Source of the DNA: Clostridiales bacterium
GTDB lineage: Bacteria > Bacillota > Clostridia > Lachnospirales > Lachnospiraceae
Assembly: GCA_012523775.1 (NCBI GenBank)
Contig: JAAYTK010000053.1
Coordinates: 1 to 59,356, forward strand
Length of the DNA stretch: 59,356 nucleotides
Direction of reading: 5' to 3'
Positions 45,388 through 56,085 of this stretch are shown here, piece by piece. The notes beneath the pieces were generated by a model. It was not told the DNA's origin and made no database searches. It saw nothing but the letters and a program-made list of their open reading frames with translations. Numbering within the stretch: position 1 is the first letter of the stretch; the number at the start of each line of letters is the position of its first letter. The position numbers and the translations under genes are program-made.

Positions 45388-48300
45388 ATGAAGAATTTTA
45401 CTTTGTTTTGTCTATTAATGGTTTTTACACTTATAGGGATTAATTCTATTAATCATAATATACATACAGATGCAGCCGAAACAGACGAAATAATAAATGA
45501 ATACGGAGTCGTCTCAAAAGATGACATATTGTACCAGGATAATTTTGAAGACAAAGATTTATCAACGGCAAATGCCCAAATAAAAAACGAATTGACCTGG
45601 CGTACAAAAGGAGATTTAGGAATATCTGCTGTTAAAAACCCTGAAAGCAATGTGTTAAGGATGAATGCAGGAGCATATGCAATTTCAAATGAGATAATTG
45701 ATGAACCGGAATATACGGTGTGCTTCACAAGCATTAATTGGTATAACACTCCTGCCAGAGTTATGATTGAGTATCAGGACAAAGACAACTACTATTCCTT
45801 CAGTCCAACGACGGGACAGGTTTTCCGTATGATGGATGGTACTGAAGAAGAGTTAAAGGTTGAAAATGTCAGTAGAATTTTAAGCTCTCCAAGACAGAAT
45901 CCGTCAGTAAATTATTTTAAAATATATCTTAAAAATAACGGTAAATCTATAACCATCTCCGTAGACCGTGATGGATATGCTAATAAAAAGGATTATGAAT
46001 ATACATATGTCGACCAAAAGCCCGCAGCCGTTAAACGCTTTAAGGGTGGCTCAATCATGTTGACCAGAGTCGATACGGGAACGAGTCGTTATTGGGTGAA
46101 TTTTGATAATATTCTTGTGACTAAGGGAAAGCTTAAGGCCGCCTTACCAAGGAATCCGGGAAAGCTGTATGTAAGTACTAAAGGCAATGATAATAATGCC
46201 GGTACTAAGTCAAAACCGTTTAAGACTATAAATAAGGCTCTTGAAGCATCATATCCCGGTGATGAAATCATTGTTGAAAACGGGGTATATGATGAGCAAA
46301 TCAAGTTTGCATCTAACCGTATATATGGTGAGAAGGACAGTAAGCTTATTCTTCGAGCCGCGAATAAGCATAAGGCTACTATAGGCTCTGTTAACTTAAA
46401 GTATGGCGATTTTGTTATTATAGACGGTTTTAAGCTGAACGGCGCAGGCATTGATTTGGGAGGAAGCACTGGTGTAGAGGTTATCAATAATAATATTCAA
46501 GATACAGGAATAGGTATTAAAGCTTACGGAAATAACTGCAGAGTCGCAGGAAACTACATATATAAGTGCAGTTTTGGAATTAACGTGTCGGGCTATAACA
46601 TGCTTGTTGAGAATAACGAAATAGAGCGTCTTATATATAGAAGCGGAGACGCTGATTATTTTCGTTTCTTTGGTGAAGGCCATATAATTCGGGGCAATTA
46701 TATGCATGGTACCCGTAGTGATGAAATTGGAAAAGCACATGTAGACGGCTTTCAGACCTTTGATAACAACGGTGAATATGCACGACATATAGTTATCGAA
46801 GGTAATTTCATAGAGGATTTCTATCATCAGGGGTTCATGGGCTCAGGGCGCTATTATTACCACTCCTATGATATAACCTTTAGAAACAATATCTTTAAGG
46901 ATGCTGCTTCATGGGGATTATGTATTTCTACTCTAAAGGATGTAAAGGTCTATAATAACCTTTTTATAAACATGGGAATACATGGCATCGGATACAGAGA
47001 AGCCGAAGGTAAACCGGCTACAGGAGAAGTTAAAAATAATATCTTCTACAATGCAAATAACTGCTACTTTGGAATTGACCATAAATATGTGTCCAACAAT
47101 ATAATATATAGAACAGACCCTTATAAAAAATACAGTCAGGAAAGCTATCCAAATGATATTGTTAATGCGGATCCCTTATTTATGGATGTTGATAATAACG
47201 ATTTTTCACTACATCCGAATAGTCCGGCAATTGATAAGGGAATAAACCTGAATTTCAACCATGATTATTTAGGAAACAAACGTCCATATGGAAGCAAATT
47301 TGATATCGGACCATTCGAGTATCAGGGAGCCACTCATCCGGTAGCAAACATTAAATATGACAATTACGAAAACAGTAATTCAGGATACGAACCGTTTAAG
47401 GTTACTTTTGACGGCTCCAATTCCTATGTCCCGGATGGAAGAACTATTGTTTCATACAAATGGGATTTTGGTGACGGCAGCACAGGAACGGGCAAAACCA
47501 CAAGTCATATATTCTCCTCAGGAAAGTATACTGTCAAGTTAACAGTCACAGACAGTGCAGGTAAAAAACACACTGCCAGTCAAAAATTTGAAGTATTGCC
47601 GGCCAAATATCCTAATCTATATCTGTATCTGCCATTTGATAAGAATTGTCTGGACGTATCCGGAAAAAATATGACAGTGGAAAGCAGTCAGGACATCATT
47701 TTAGAAAAATCAGGTTACGGAAAATCGATTCGCTTTAATAATTCAAAAAGCCGGGGTATTTCGGTAAAGCATGATAATAATCTTGATGGACTGGATGAGA
47801 TAACCATAGCTTTCCTTGCAAAGAAAAATAAAAAAAATACGGCCGCAACGGTTATTCATAAACACACGGTATATGCCGTTCAGATATCAGCAACCGGTTT
47901 CTCAGGCTCCATAAGCACTGACAAAGAATCTAAGAAATTTTCAGTAACGAATAAAGTTAATGATACCGATTGGCACCATTATGCCATAACTTATGATGGT
48001 TCAAAAATAATTACATATATAGACGGAAAAGAGTGCTCACGAACCGTATTGACAGGCAGGATAAGGCGGGATTCCAGTCGCGAAATTGTAATCGGTAGAA
48101 ATCCCTGGGGAGACAGCTTTGAAGGGTTGATGGATGAAATCAGAATTTACAACAGGGCATTGTCAAATAAGGAAATAAAACAGATCATTAAGGGCGAGAC
48201 AATACCAAAACCAACACCGAAGCCGACTCCGAAACCCACTCCGAAGCCGACCCAGAAGCCGACCCAGAAGCCAACTCCAAAGCCGACTCCAAAACCTACT

Positions 48301-49443
48301 CCTACTCCGACACCCACTCCTAAACCAAAATCTACCGTTGCTAATGAAAAAATATATATGAGCTCAAATATCGGTACACTTGACTTATCCATATATAAAA
48401 ATAACGACGGCGATATAATAATGACTGCAGAGTTACCGGTTGAGAGGATCGTAAAATATGCGGATACTAAAAAACCTACAAATCCGGTAAAGCTTAATAT
48501 TCCTCTTAAGTCCAAGCAACTTGTTAAATATTTGGAAAATTCTTATAAGATCAATAAAAATGATGACGGTAAGCTTCTAATTTCAATGACCATACCTAAC
48601 AGCATACTAAATCATAAGAATATAGAATTATCGGGAATTAACCTTTCATCCGGTATCCTGAAAACCTTAAAGGATATCGGAAAGGACGCAGAAATTATTA
48701 TATATGATGAGGAGGGCGATATTCTAATCAGCTGGTTGTTTACCTCGAAAGCCCTTAAATCATCCGGCAGTAATATTACGGATGTTAACCTGCTCTATAC
48801 ATCAGATGATATAGCTCCAGAAACCGGTATTTATAATTTGGTGGGAGGAAAATCCAAGAAGGGACTTACGCTAAAACTTAGTCATACGGGGCCGTTTCCT
48901 GCACAGGCAAGTATAAAGCTGTATGTGGGAGACCGAGTTGAATTTAAGAGCGGCAGCAAGATATACCTATATCATTATAATAAGACCACTAATAAGCTCG
49001 AAACACTTCCCTACAGCTCAAAATATAAGGTTGATAAGGAAGGATATGTGACAATAAATCTCCTTCATGGCGGAGAATTTGTTGTTCTTTCCAAAGCGGC
49101 TGACAATAAGACTATCACTTCACTCGTTAAGCAGCTTAAATTATCACCAAACAAGACTACCCTATATGTCAAAGATACTAAAGGAAATAAGGCCAAGACC
49201 AAGCAGCTTAAAATTACGCTTCCCTTAAGCCTTGAGATAGTAGAAAATATCAAGGCTAAAACCTCTCAGGATGCTATCGGAGGAGTATCTGTTACCTACA
49301 GATCCGGTAATTCGAAGATAGCTAAGGTGAGTAAGTCAGGAAAGATTACGGCTGTAAAAAAGGGAACTACCTATATATACACGAAGTTAACCCTATACAG
49401 TGGTAAGAGTATAACTCTTAAGACCAAGGTAACAGTAAAATAA
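45388..49443 (+). CDS. secreted modular beta-helix protein, probably polysaccharide-active
   Basis: A 1351-residue exported protein. In order: signal peptide (about 1-30); a jelly-roll-like region (about 45-250); a right-handed parallel beta-helix opened by the DUF1565-type motif [19 protein letters not shown] at about 260 and running to about 650; a PKD domain (about 665-737, [13 protein letters not shown]); a LamG/concanavalin-like domain (about 744-934, [19 protein letters not shown]); a Pro-Thr-Lys linker (about 939-981); an unknown beta-rich domain (about 985-1235); and a Big_2-like Ig domain (about 1262-1351). Beta-helix plus carbohydrate-binding modules suggests a pectate-lyase-like or other glycan enzyme, but I cannot assign a catalytic family. 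No sortase or S-layer motif was seen. AAGGAGG precedes the ATG. Confidence 0.85.
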   Translation: MKNFTLFCLLMVFTLIGINSINHNIHTDAAETDEIINEYGVVSKDDILYQDNFEDKDLSTANAQIKNELTWRTKGDLGISAVKNPESNVLRMNAGAYAISNEIIDEPEYTVCFTSINWYNTPARVMIEYQDKDNYYSFSPTTGQVFRMMDGTEEELKVENVSRILSSPRQNPSVNYFKIYLKNNGKSITISVDRDGYANKKDYEYTYVDQKPAAVKRFKGGSIMLTRVDTGTSRYWVNFDNILVTKGKLKAALPRNPGKLYVSTKGNDNNAGTKSKPFKTINKALEASYPGDEIIVENGVYDEQIKFASNRIYGEKDSKLILRAANKHKATIGSVNLKYGDFVIIDGFKLNGAGIDLGGSTGVEVINNNIQDTGIGIKAYGNNCRVAGNYIYKCSFGINVSGYNMLVENNEIERLIYRSGDADYFRFFGEGHIIRGNYMHGTRSDEIGKAHVDGFQTFDNNGEYARHIVIEGNFIEDFYHQGFMGSGRYYYHSYDITFRNNIFKDAASWGLCISTLKDVKVYNNLFINMGIHGIGYREAEGKPATGEVKNNIFYNANNCYFGIDHKYVSNNIIYRTDPYKKYSQESYPNDIVNADPLFMDVDNNDFSLHPNSPAIDKGINLNFNHDYLGNKRPYGSKFDIGPFEYQGATHPVANIKYDNYENSNSGYEPFKVTFDGSNSYVPDGRTIVSYKWDFGDGSTGTGKTTSHIFSSGKYTVKLTVTDSAGKKHTASQKFEVLPAKYPNLYLYLPFDKNCLDVSGKNMTVESSQDIILEKSGYGKSIRFNNSKSRGISVKHDNNLDGLDEITIAFLAKKNKKNTAATVIHKHTVYAVQISATGFSGSISTDKESKKFSVTNKVNDTDWHHYAITYDGSKIITYIDGKECSRTVLTGRIRRDSSREIVIGRNPWGDSFEGLMDEIRIYNRALSNKEIKQIIKGETIPKPTPKPTPKPTPKPTQKPTQKPTPKPTPKPTPTPTPTPKPKSTVANEKIYMSSNIGTLDLSIYKNNDGDIIMTAELPVERIVKYADTKKPTNPVKLNIPLKSKQLVKYLENSYKINKNDDGKLLISMTIPNSILNHKNIELSGINLSSGILKTLKDIGKDAEIIIYDEEGDILISWLFTSKALKSSGSNITDVNLLYTSDDIAPETGIYNLVGGKSKKGLTLKLSHTGPFPAQASIKLYVGDRVEFKSGSKIYLYHYNKTTNKLETLPYSSKYKVDKEGYVTINLLHGGEFVVLSKAADNKTITSLVKQLKLSPNKTTLYVKDTKGNKAKTKQLKITLPLSLEIVENIKAKTSQDAIGGVSVTYRSGNSKIAKVSKSGKITAVKKGTTYIYTKLTLYSGKSITLKTKVTVK

Positions 49444-49459
49444 AATATAAAAATTAGTA

Positions 49460-49488
49460 TTGACATTTTATACCTATGTGTATATACT
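49460..49488 (+). promoter_or_regulatory. promoter of the trpB2 T-box leader
   Basis: TTGACA (49460-49465), 17 bases, TATACT (49483-49488) on the plus strand. Confidence 0.8.
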
Positions 49489-49494
49489 GATACA

Positions 49495-49800
49495 CAATAT
49501 ACGAATTTTATATAGAAACCATAAACCTATGAGTAAGAATAGTAGATATTATTATTTATTTACAGAGAGCTGCATACGGTGAAATTGCAGTAATAAATGT
49601 AGTATCGAATGGGCTTACGAGGGTGGGAAGAAAATCATATCCGTATGATGAGTAATGCCTAACGGAATCTCCATCCGTTATCAAGGGAGCATGTATGTCA
49701 GTACATGGAGCAAGTGGGTGCATATGCACCAAACCGGGTGGTACCGCAGAAGCAATCAAGCTTTTGTCCCAGTAAATTACTGAGACAAAAGCTTTTATTT
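49495..49800 (+). promoter_or_regulatory. T-box riboswitch, tryptophan-specific
   Basis: Stem I begins ACAGAGAGCTGC and includes GGTGAAATTGCAG. The specifier loop reads GAATGGGCT, giving codon TGG (49610-49612) for tRNA-Trp. The T-box GGGTGGTACCGCA is at 49736-49748. The terminator stem AGCTTTTGTC/GACAAAAGCT (49759-49793) ends in TTTTATTT. Uncharged tRNA-Trp should allow trpB2 transcription. Confidence 0.93.
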
Positions 49801-49854
49801 TTATAAAATCTCAAATGATTAACAATTCCAATAATAAATGAAAGGAGTTTTATA

Positions 49855-51228
49855 ATGGCAAAGAAAGTACCGCACAGACTTTATCTCACAGAGGAGCAAA
49901 TGCCCAAGAAATGGTATAACCTACGGGCCGATATGAAAATAAAGCCCGATCCTCTACTTAATCCATCCACCTTAGAACCTTTAAAGGTAGAGGATCTCTA
50001 TCCGGTTTTTTGTGAGGAGTTGGCAAACCAAGAGATGGATAATACCACAAGGTATATTGATATACCGGAGGAAATACAGGAGTTTTATAAAATGTACCGT
50101 CCATCTCCATTGATTCGTGCATATAATCTGGAGAAAGCATTAAATACCCCGGCAAAAATCTATTATAAGTTCGAAGGAAATAACACCTCAGGAAGCCACA
50201 AGTTAAACTCTGCTATCGCACAAGCCTATTATGCTAAGAAACAGGGTCTTACAGGATTAACCACCGAAACAGGAGCAGGTCAATGGGGAACAGCTCTTGC
50301 TGAGGCCTGTGCATTTTACAATCTCGATCTGACAGTCTATATGGTTAAGGTATCATATGAGCAAAAGCCTTTCCGTAAGACTGTAATGGAGACATTTGAT
50401 GCCGAGGTTATAGCAAGCCCCAGTGATACCACTGAGGTCGGTAGGGCTATTCTTAAAAATGACCCTAATACCGGAGGCAGTCTGGGATGTGCTATATCAG
50501 AGGCAATAGAAAAGGCCGTATCGACTCCCGGTAGGCGTTATGTACTTGGGTCAGTTCTTAACCAAGTTGTATTGCATCAATCCATTATAGGACTGGAAAG
50601 TAAAATAGCCATGGAAATGTTGGATGAATATCCCGATATAGTTATAGGATGTGCCGGCGGCGGCTCTAATCTGGGAGGAATTATTGCACCGTTCATGCAG
50701 GATAAACTGACAGGCAAGGCATCGCCAAGAATCGTAGCGGTAGAGCCGGCTTCCTGTCCTTCCTTTACCCGTGGACGTTATGCATATGATTTTTGTGATA
50801 CCGGCAAGGTAACTCCTCTTGCCAAAATGTATACACTCGGCAGTAGCTTTATGCCTTCGGCAAATCATGCCGGCGGTCTTCGCTACCACGGTATGTCACC
50901 TATATTATCAAGGCTATATCATGACGGATATATGGAGGCTGTAGCTGTGGAGCAAACCAAAGTATTTGAAGCAGCGGTAATGTTCGCTAAACATGAAACT
51001 ATACTTCCTGCTCCCGAGTCGGCCCATGCAATACGATCTGCTATTGACGAGGCAATATTATGTCGCGAATCAGGAGAAGCTAAGACGATTCTCTTTGGTC
51101 TTACAGGTACCGGATACTTTGATATGACGGCATACAGTGCCTACCTTTCAAAGCAGATGAAGGATTATATTCCAACAGATGAGGATTTGCAAAGAGGTTT
51201 TGATAAGCTTCCTAATGTTGAAATTTAA
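49855..51228 (+). CDS. trpB2: TrpB2-type tryptophan synthase beta chain
   Basis: A PLP enzyme of 457 residues joining indole and serine to tryptophan. Length and the N-terminal extension mark the TrpB2 group rather than the 390-residue TrpB1. The PLP lysine is in GSHKLNSA (about 112-119), the substrate loop is ETGAGQWGTA, and GCAGGGSNLGG binds the cofactor phosphate. No trpA is nearby, so it may salvage free indole. Control by a Trp T-box directly upstream confirms the pathway. Confidence 0.94.
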   Translation: MAKKVPHRLYLTEEQMPKKWYNLRADMKIKPDPLLNPSTLEPLKVEDLYPVFCEELANQEMDNTTRYIDIPEEIQEFYKMYRPSPLIRAYNLEKALNTPAKIYYKFEGNNTSGSHKLNSAIAQAYYAKKQGLTGLTTETGAGQWGTALAEACAFYNLDLTVYMVKVSYEQKPFRKTVMETFDAEVIASPSDTTEVGRAILKNDPNTGGSLGCAISEAIEKAVSTPGRRYVLGSVLNQVVLHQSIIGLESKIAMEMLDEYPDIVIGCAGGGSNLGGIIAPFMQDKLTGKASPRIVAVEPASCPSFTRGRYAYDFCDTGKVTPLAKMYTLGSSFMPSANHAGGLRYHGMSPILSRLYHDGYMEAVAVEQTKVFEAAVMFAKHETILPAPESAHAIRSAIDEAILCRESGEAKTILFGLTGTGYFDMTAYSAYLSKQMKDYIPTDEDLQRGFDKLPNVEI

Positions 51229-51252
51229 TCGGTAATAATACTTATAAAGATT

Positions 51253-51300
51253 CAGGTATTATAATGCAAAAATAAATTATGCATTATAATACCTGTTTTT
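51253..51300 (+). terminator. terminator of trpB2
   Basis: CAGGTATTATAATGCA pairs with TGCATTATAATACCTG around an 11-base loop, then five T. Confidence 0.88.
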
Positions 51301-51355
51301 AATTTACTATTATTAACATTTTTTTATTTTGCTTGTTTTCATATTTACCGGCATG

Positions 51356-51364
51356 TGCTATAAT
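51356..51364 (+). promoter_or_regulatory. extended -10 promoter of rpoD
   Basis: TGCTATAAT is an extended -10 element about 46 bases before the rpoD ATG; no clear -35 box is seen. Confidence 0.55.
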
Positions 51365-51409
51365 ATTACCTAACGCTATTTTTCAGGCAACAGAGACGGA
51401 GGAATTTCT

Positions 51410-52534
51410 ATGAATGAACGGGCAATCCATGATAGTTTTGAAGAGAAATTGAATGACTTAGTTAGAATTGCAATGAAAAGCAGGGGAATATTAGAAGCTG
51501 ACGCAGTTAATACTCTCATTAATGAATTTAGTCTCGATAACAAACAAATTGATAAGTTGTATGAGAGACTGGAGGCATATAATATTGTAGTGTTAACCCT
51601 CCCTGAGGATGAAAAAGATCAAAAAGAGAAGCTTATTGATATAGATGATGATGTGGATGCCCCTCCTTCACAAGATAATACTGAAATTACATCACCCGGT
51701 ACCATATCTGATGACCCTGTTCATTTATATTTGAAGGAAATCGGCAATTACCCCCTACTCACTATGGAGGAGGAAGTAGAGCTTGCCAAACGAATCGAAG
51801 ACGGAGACGAGGATGCAAAACAAATACTGGCAGAATCAAATCTTCGCTTGGTTGTAAGCATAGCTAAGAGATATGTAGGAAGAGGCCTATCCTTCCTCGA
51901 CCTAATTCAGGAGGGGAATCTGGGGCTGATTAAAGCCGTGGATAAATTTGATTATACCAAGGGATTCAAGTTCAGTACATATGCCACCTGGTGGATTAGA
52001 CAGGCTATTACAAGGTCTATCGCAGATCAAAGCCGTACTATACGTATTCCGGTTCATATGTCTGAGATTATTAATAAAACCTATCGAGTCTCCCGAACCC
52101 TTCTTCAGGAACTGGGAAGGGAGCCTACCGAGCAGGAGCTGGCAGATTCTCTGGATATGCCTGTGGAAAAGGTCCGTGAGGTATTAAAGATCTCATCTGA
52201 TCCTATTTCACTTGATATTCCCATCGGAGAAGAGGACGACAGTCATCTAGGCGACTTTATCCGTGATGAAAATATATTGGGTCCTGAAGAATCAGCAGCC
52301 TATTCCATTCTGCGTGACCAGATATTTATGCTTCTGGATACTTTAACCGAAAGGGAGCAAAAGGTGCTGCTTCTACGCTTTGGATTAACCGACGGTAGGA
52401 CAAGAACCCTGGAAGAGGTGGGAAAGGAATTTAACGTTACCAGAGAACGAATTCGTCAAATTGAAGCAAAAGCTCTTAGAAAGCTGAGACATCCCAGCCG
52501 TTCAAAGCATCTAAAGGGTTTCGAGATCCTTTAA
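51410..52534 (+). CDS. rpoD: primary sigma factor RpoD/SigA
   Basis: A 374-residue sigma-70 factor. A short region 1.1 (about 1-80) is followed by an acidic linker, region 1.2 ([11 protein letters not shown]), region 2 ([58 protein letters not shown]), region 3, and region 4 with the -35-binding helix [28 protein letters not shown]. Unusually it is not preceded by dnaG; a strong terminator and its own promoter come first. It could be a second RpoD copy. GGAGG lies before the ATG. Confidence 0.94.
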   Translation: MNERAIHDSFEEKLNDLVRIAMKSRGILEADAVNTLINEFSLDNKQIDKLYERLEAYNIVVLTLPEDEKDQKEKLIDIDDDVDAPPSQDNTEITSPGTISDDPVHLYLKEIGNYPLLTMEEEVELAKRIEDGDEDAKQILAESNLRLVVSIAKRYVGRGLSFLDLIQEGNLGLIKAVDKFDYTKGFKFSTYATWWIRQAITRSIADQSRTIRIPVHMSEIINKTYRVSRTLLQELGREPTEQELADSLDMPVEKVREVLKISSDPISLDIPIGEEDDSHLGDFIRDENILGPEESAAYSILRDQIFMLLDTLTEREQKVLLLRFGLTDGRTRTLEEVGKEFNVTRERIRQIEAKALRKLRHPSRSKHLKGFEIL

Positions 52535-52566
52535 TAGGGCTATATAATACAGAAAGGACTACCCAT

Positions 52567-53280
52567 ATGAAGAGAATCATCCTGATGGTTTTTCGAAGCT
52601 TACTTAATTTACCCTTTTGGCTGATAAGAATTTTTCAACTATGCAATATAGATAAGTACGACGTGCATACCAGATATGCTTTTTTACACCGGATTATACC
52701 TATTGTTATAAGAAGGGGCAGAATTAAAATACATGTAACCGGTCTTGAAAACCTTCCTAAGGAAAACGGATATGTTATGTTTCCCAATCATCAAGGCCTG
52801 TTCGATGCGCTTGCAATTATTCAGACCCATGAGAGACCATTGGTTACAGTTATGAAAAAAGAAGTCAAAAACATCTTCCTTCTAAAACAGGTAATAACCA
52901 TGCTACAGGCCGAGATCATTGACCGCGAAGACATACGTCAGTCCATGCAGGTAATAATGAATATGACCCGTAGACTAAAAACAGGGGAAAACTTTATATT
53001 ATTTGCCGAAGGAACCCGTTCTAAGAAAGGAAATTCTTTGCTCGAATTTAAAGGCGGCAGCTTTAAGAGTGCTATGAATGCAAAATGTCCTATAGTTCCT
53101 GTGGCCTTAATTGATTCATATAAAGCCTTCGATACCGGGTCAATAAAGAAATTAACCGTTCAGGTTCATTACCTAAAACCTCTTTATTATGCTGATTATA
53201 AGGGTATGAAGTCCACAGAATTAGCGGATCTTGTATCGGAAATGATTCGTGAAAAAATCAAATTCGAAACTATGACATAG
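52567..53280 (+). CDS. plsC: 1-acyl-sn-glycerol-3-phosphate acyltransferase
   Basis: A 237-residue membrane-associated acyltransferase making phosphatidic acid. The catalytic HX4D is NHQGLFD (about 75-81) and the substrate motif is FAEGTRSKKG (about 146-155). An N-terminal hydrophobic helix (LMVFRSLLNLPFWLI) anchors it. It is 32 bases after rpoD and probably cotranscribed with it. Unusually, no lpxA-like or cmk gene neighbours it. Confidence 0.92.
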   Translation: MKRIILMVFRSLLNLPFWLIRIFQLCNIDKYDVHTRYAFLHRIIPIVIRRGRIKIHVTGLENLPKENGYVMFPNHQGLFDALAIIQTHERPLVTVMKKEVKNIFLLKQVITMLQAEIIDREDIRQSMQVIMNMTRRLKTGENFILFAEGTRSKKGNSLLEFKGGSFKSAMNAKCPIVPVALIDSYKAFDTGSIKKLTVQVHYLKPLYYADYKGMKSTELADLVSEMIREKIKFETMT

Positions 53281-53416
53281 AATATATTGTATAAATTGTA
53301 ATGCATTTGTGTATAATATTACCATATTTGTCCAGTTAACATAAAAATTTGCTATTATATTAATGATAATATATAATAACAAATGATACCGAAACAAGGC
53401 TATTGGAAGGCGAATT

Positions 53417-54724
53417 ATGAAAAATAAAATAACCTTATTTTCCATAGTAGTGTTTTTATCTGTTTTTTGGATATCCATCTTTGTTGGTTTTGACGCTCCT
53501 TCAGACATGCAGGACAATAACCAGCCTATTGAGACTATTTCCGATAATATCGACAATGCTGATAAACAGGCATTATATACCGAGCGTTTAAATGCCCTTT
53601 CTGTCAGATACGGTAATGTCGTATCAAACAGCGAGCGGCTATATCTAAGTAATAAGGTTGATGACAGTGAAGATGTAGATCAGACAGTTCAGATTGATGA
53701 CGAAACGGATGATTCAACAGATGATGAATCCCTATCTTCAAAAGAGCAAGTTACTTCTGAGGCGGAACCTGAAACTGAACCTGAAACCGAGCCTGAAACC
53801 GAACCTTCTAAATACTCGGATATCGGTATTTCAGTAGCTGAAACCTACTTAAATATTCGAGCGAAGGCCACGACGGAAAGTGATATTAAAGGAAAGCTTT
53901 ACAGAGATTCTGCAGCCAGAATTTTGGATTCTGTAGGGGACTGGTATTATATTGAATCAGGAAGTGTTAAAGGATATGTTAAGGCCGAATACCTGAAAAC
54001 AGGTATTCCCGACGATGAATTAATCGAAAAATACGGGAGGATCAAAGTATCGGTAAACACGGACGGTCTTAATGTTAGAGAAGAGCCGGATATAGAATCC
54101 AGAAAGCTAACTGTTATATATAGAAATGAAGTCTATCCTGTAATTGAACTTAATGACGAATGGATAAAGATAGATATAACAGACGATAAAATTATCGGCT
54201 ATGTAAATAAGGAATATGTAGAGTTAATAGTGAGCTTTAAGAAGGCCATTTCCAAGGAAGAGGAGGAAGAGCTCAAAAGACTACAGGAAGAGGAAAGAAT
54301 CAGGAAAGAAACCGAGATAAAATACAGAGAAGAAGTTGACTATACAGAAGAAGAACTAAAACTTTTGGCTTGTCTGGTCTATGCAGAGGCAGGAAACCAA
54401 AGCTATGAAGGAAAGCTCGCCGTAGCAAATGTTGTCCTTAATCGTGTTATGTCAAAAAAGTATCCCAATACTATTAAGGATGTTATATATCAACCCGGTC
54501 AGTTTACCGTGGCAAAAAGCGGCTCTTTAGCCAAGCAACTGGAGAAATACGAGAGCTACTCTACAGAATCCCAGCTGTTAACAATAAAAGCTGCAAAGGC
54601 AGCTCTGTCCGGAGCTAATAATATCGGCAACCGTCTATATTTTCACGCATATAAATCCGCCGTGAGCAAGGGATACGACAAAAAGAAAAACGCAGTTAAG
54701 ATTGAGGACCATATATTCTGGTAA
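53417..54724 (+). CDS. secreted SH3-domain cell-wall hydrolase, SleB-like
   Basis: A 435-residue exported protein: N-terminal signal/anchor helix (about 5-24), an acidic low-complexity region ending in PETE repeats (about 117-130), two SH3 domains (about 138-195 and 208-270), a Glu-rich helix (about 275-308), and a C-terminal Hydrolase_2 domain (about 312-435) with the catalytic Glu in VYAEAGNQ (Glu324) and the closing DHIFW. SleB-type enzymes are lytic transglycosylases of spore cortex or vegetative wall. The SH3-SH3-helix part is homologous to the NlpC/P60 protein at 23268-24521. Confidence 0.9.
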   Translation: MKNKITLFSIVVFLSVFWISIFVGFDAPSDMQDNNQPIETISDNIDNADKQALYTERLNALSVRYGNVVSNSERLYLSNKVDDSEDVDQTVQIDDETDDSTDDESLSSKEQVTSEAEPETEPETEPETEPSKYSDIGISVAETYLNIRAKATTESDIKGKLYRDSAARILDSVGDWYYIESGSVKGYVKAEYLKTGIPDDELIEKYGRIKVSVNTDGLNVREEPDIESRKLTVIYRNEVYPVIELNDEWIKIDITDDKIIGYVNKEYVELIVSFKKAISKEEEEELKRLQEEERIRKETEIKYREEVDYTEEELKLLACLVYAEAGNQSYEGKLAVANVVLNRVMSKKYPNTIKDVIYQPGQFTVAKSGSLAKQLEKYESYSTESQLLTIKAAKAALSGANNIGNRLYFHAYKSAVSKGYDKKKNAVKIEDHIFW

Positions 54725-54728
54725 AATC

Positions 54729-54775
54729 AGAGCTTCTTATATCTGAGTATTTGTTAATCAGATAAAAGAAGCTCT
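54729..54775. terminator. bidirectional terminator between the SleB-like gene and pfp
   Basis: AGAGCTTCTT pairs with AAGAAGCTCT, extended by TATCTGA/TCAGATA. It serves the plus-strand hydrolase and the convergent phosphofructokinase. Confidence 0.8.
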
Positions 54776-54781
54776 TTATAA

Positions 54782-56002
54782 TTAATACAGTCTATATTGC
54801 TTAGGAATACCGTTTTCGTATTTAATATTGATCTCTCCCATAATAAGAGGCTTCAAATATGTCATCATCTCTTCTGTCACATCATTACCCTCCGGTGTAA
54901 TCCATTCCTTTGGCACGATTTTTTCATGATTTGCCACTTCAGATACAGGAACAGATGTGAACTCTACACGGTAAGGATTATCACTTAATCTCTTAATAGC
55001 CGCCATCTTACCTGTCTCATTGTTTACGACACAGTCAAATGCCTTCTGTCCAAGCATGAGAGATTCCATTATGTCTGTCTCACTTGCGATATGAGCAGCG
55101 GATCTTTGCATCAGACTAAGCTCAACCGCTCTCACCTTACATCCTATTTTCTCTCTGACCAACTGTTCCAATGCTCTGGCAGAACCGGCGATATATTTAT
55201 GTCCGAAATTATCTACGGCTCCGCTTGACATCGAATCGGATACATATCCACCCGTACTGTCCTTTATACCCTCGCTGATGGCAACGATTAATCCGGGCTT
55301 TATGGCAAGCTTATCCTTTATATCCTGTATAAACTTATCATAATCAAAAACATTTTCACAAAGATAAATTAAATCGGGACCGGGACCTCCGTTTGCTCTG
55401 GCTAAGGCCGATGCTGCAGTAAGCCAGCCCGCATTTCTCCCCATGATTTCTACGATTGTTACCGCGGGTATATCATAAACACTGATATCTCTCTCTAATT
55501 CCGAAATAGTAGTTGCGATATATTTTGCCGCAGAACCAAATCCCGGACAGTGGTCAGTAAGATTTAAATCATTATCCACAGTCTTTGGTCCACCCATTAT
55601 ATATATATCATGGTTATTGACCCTGCAATACTCGGAAAGCTTATCTACGGTATCCATCGAATCATTTCCGCCTATATAGATAAAATACTTAATATCATGC
55701 TTTTTGAATGTGTTGATAATCTTTTTGTATGGCTCATCATCAACCTTCCAATCCTTCATTTTGTATCTACAGGAACCTAATGCCGAGGATGGTGTAAAGG
55801 TTAAGGTATCCAATGCCTGGGTGTCTTTAATCAGTTCATTTAAATCAATAAGGTTATCGTTAATTGCTCCCTCTATACCATTCTTAGCCCCATATACCTT
55901 ATCCACCTTAGTACTTACACGAGCACCCTGTAATACGCCAACGAGTGTTGCATTTATCGCTACGGTTGGCCCTCCTGATTGTGCTACTAACAAATTATTC
56001 AT
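54782..56002 (-). CDS. pfp: pyrophosphate-dependent 6-phosphofructokinase
   Basis: A 406-residue phosphofructokinase. Two residues decide the phosphoryl donor: Asp114 in GGNDSMD and Lys140 in GPKTVDND, both diagnostic of PPi use (ATP enzymes have Gly at both). It is therefore a reversible glycolytic enzyme that saves ATP, common in cellulolytic clostridia. AAGGAGG lies before the ATG. It stands alone downstream of the trpXYZ-type operon. Confidence 0.93.
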   Translation of the reverse strand: MNNLLVAQSGGPTVAINATLVGVLQGARVSTKVDKVYGAKNGIEGAINDNLIDLNELIKDTQALDTLTFTPSSALGSCRYKMKDWKVDDEPYKKIINTFKKHDIKYFIYIGGNDSMDTVDKLSEYCRVNNHDIYIMGGPKTVDNDLNLTDHCPGFGSAAKYIATTISELERDISVYDIPAVTIVEIMGRNAGWLTAASALARANGGPGPDLIYLCENVFDYDKFIQDIKDKLAIKPGLIVAISEGIKDSTGGYVSDSMSSGAVDNFGHKYIAGSARALEQLVREKIGCKVRAVELSLMQRSAAHIASETDIMESLMLGQKAFDCVVNNETGKMAAIKRLSDNPYRVEFTSVPVSEVANHEKIVPKEWITPEGNDVTEEMMTYLKPLIMGEINIKYENGIPKQYRLY

Positions 56003-56085
56003 TTCCGTCCTCCTTATACAATTGATTATCTGCTATATTTTACATCAACCAATTCTATCATGCAAGAATATAGGCGTCAAGGTGG

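Noticed and set aside
48205-48330. CRISPR-like or satellite repeat in the large secreted gene
   Set aside because: The short period is codon-level repetition of Pro-Thr-Lys in an open reading frame; there are no spacers.
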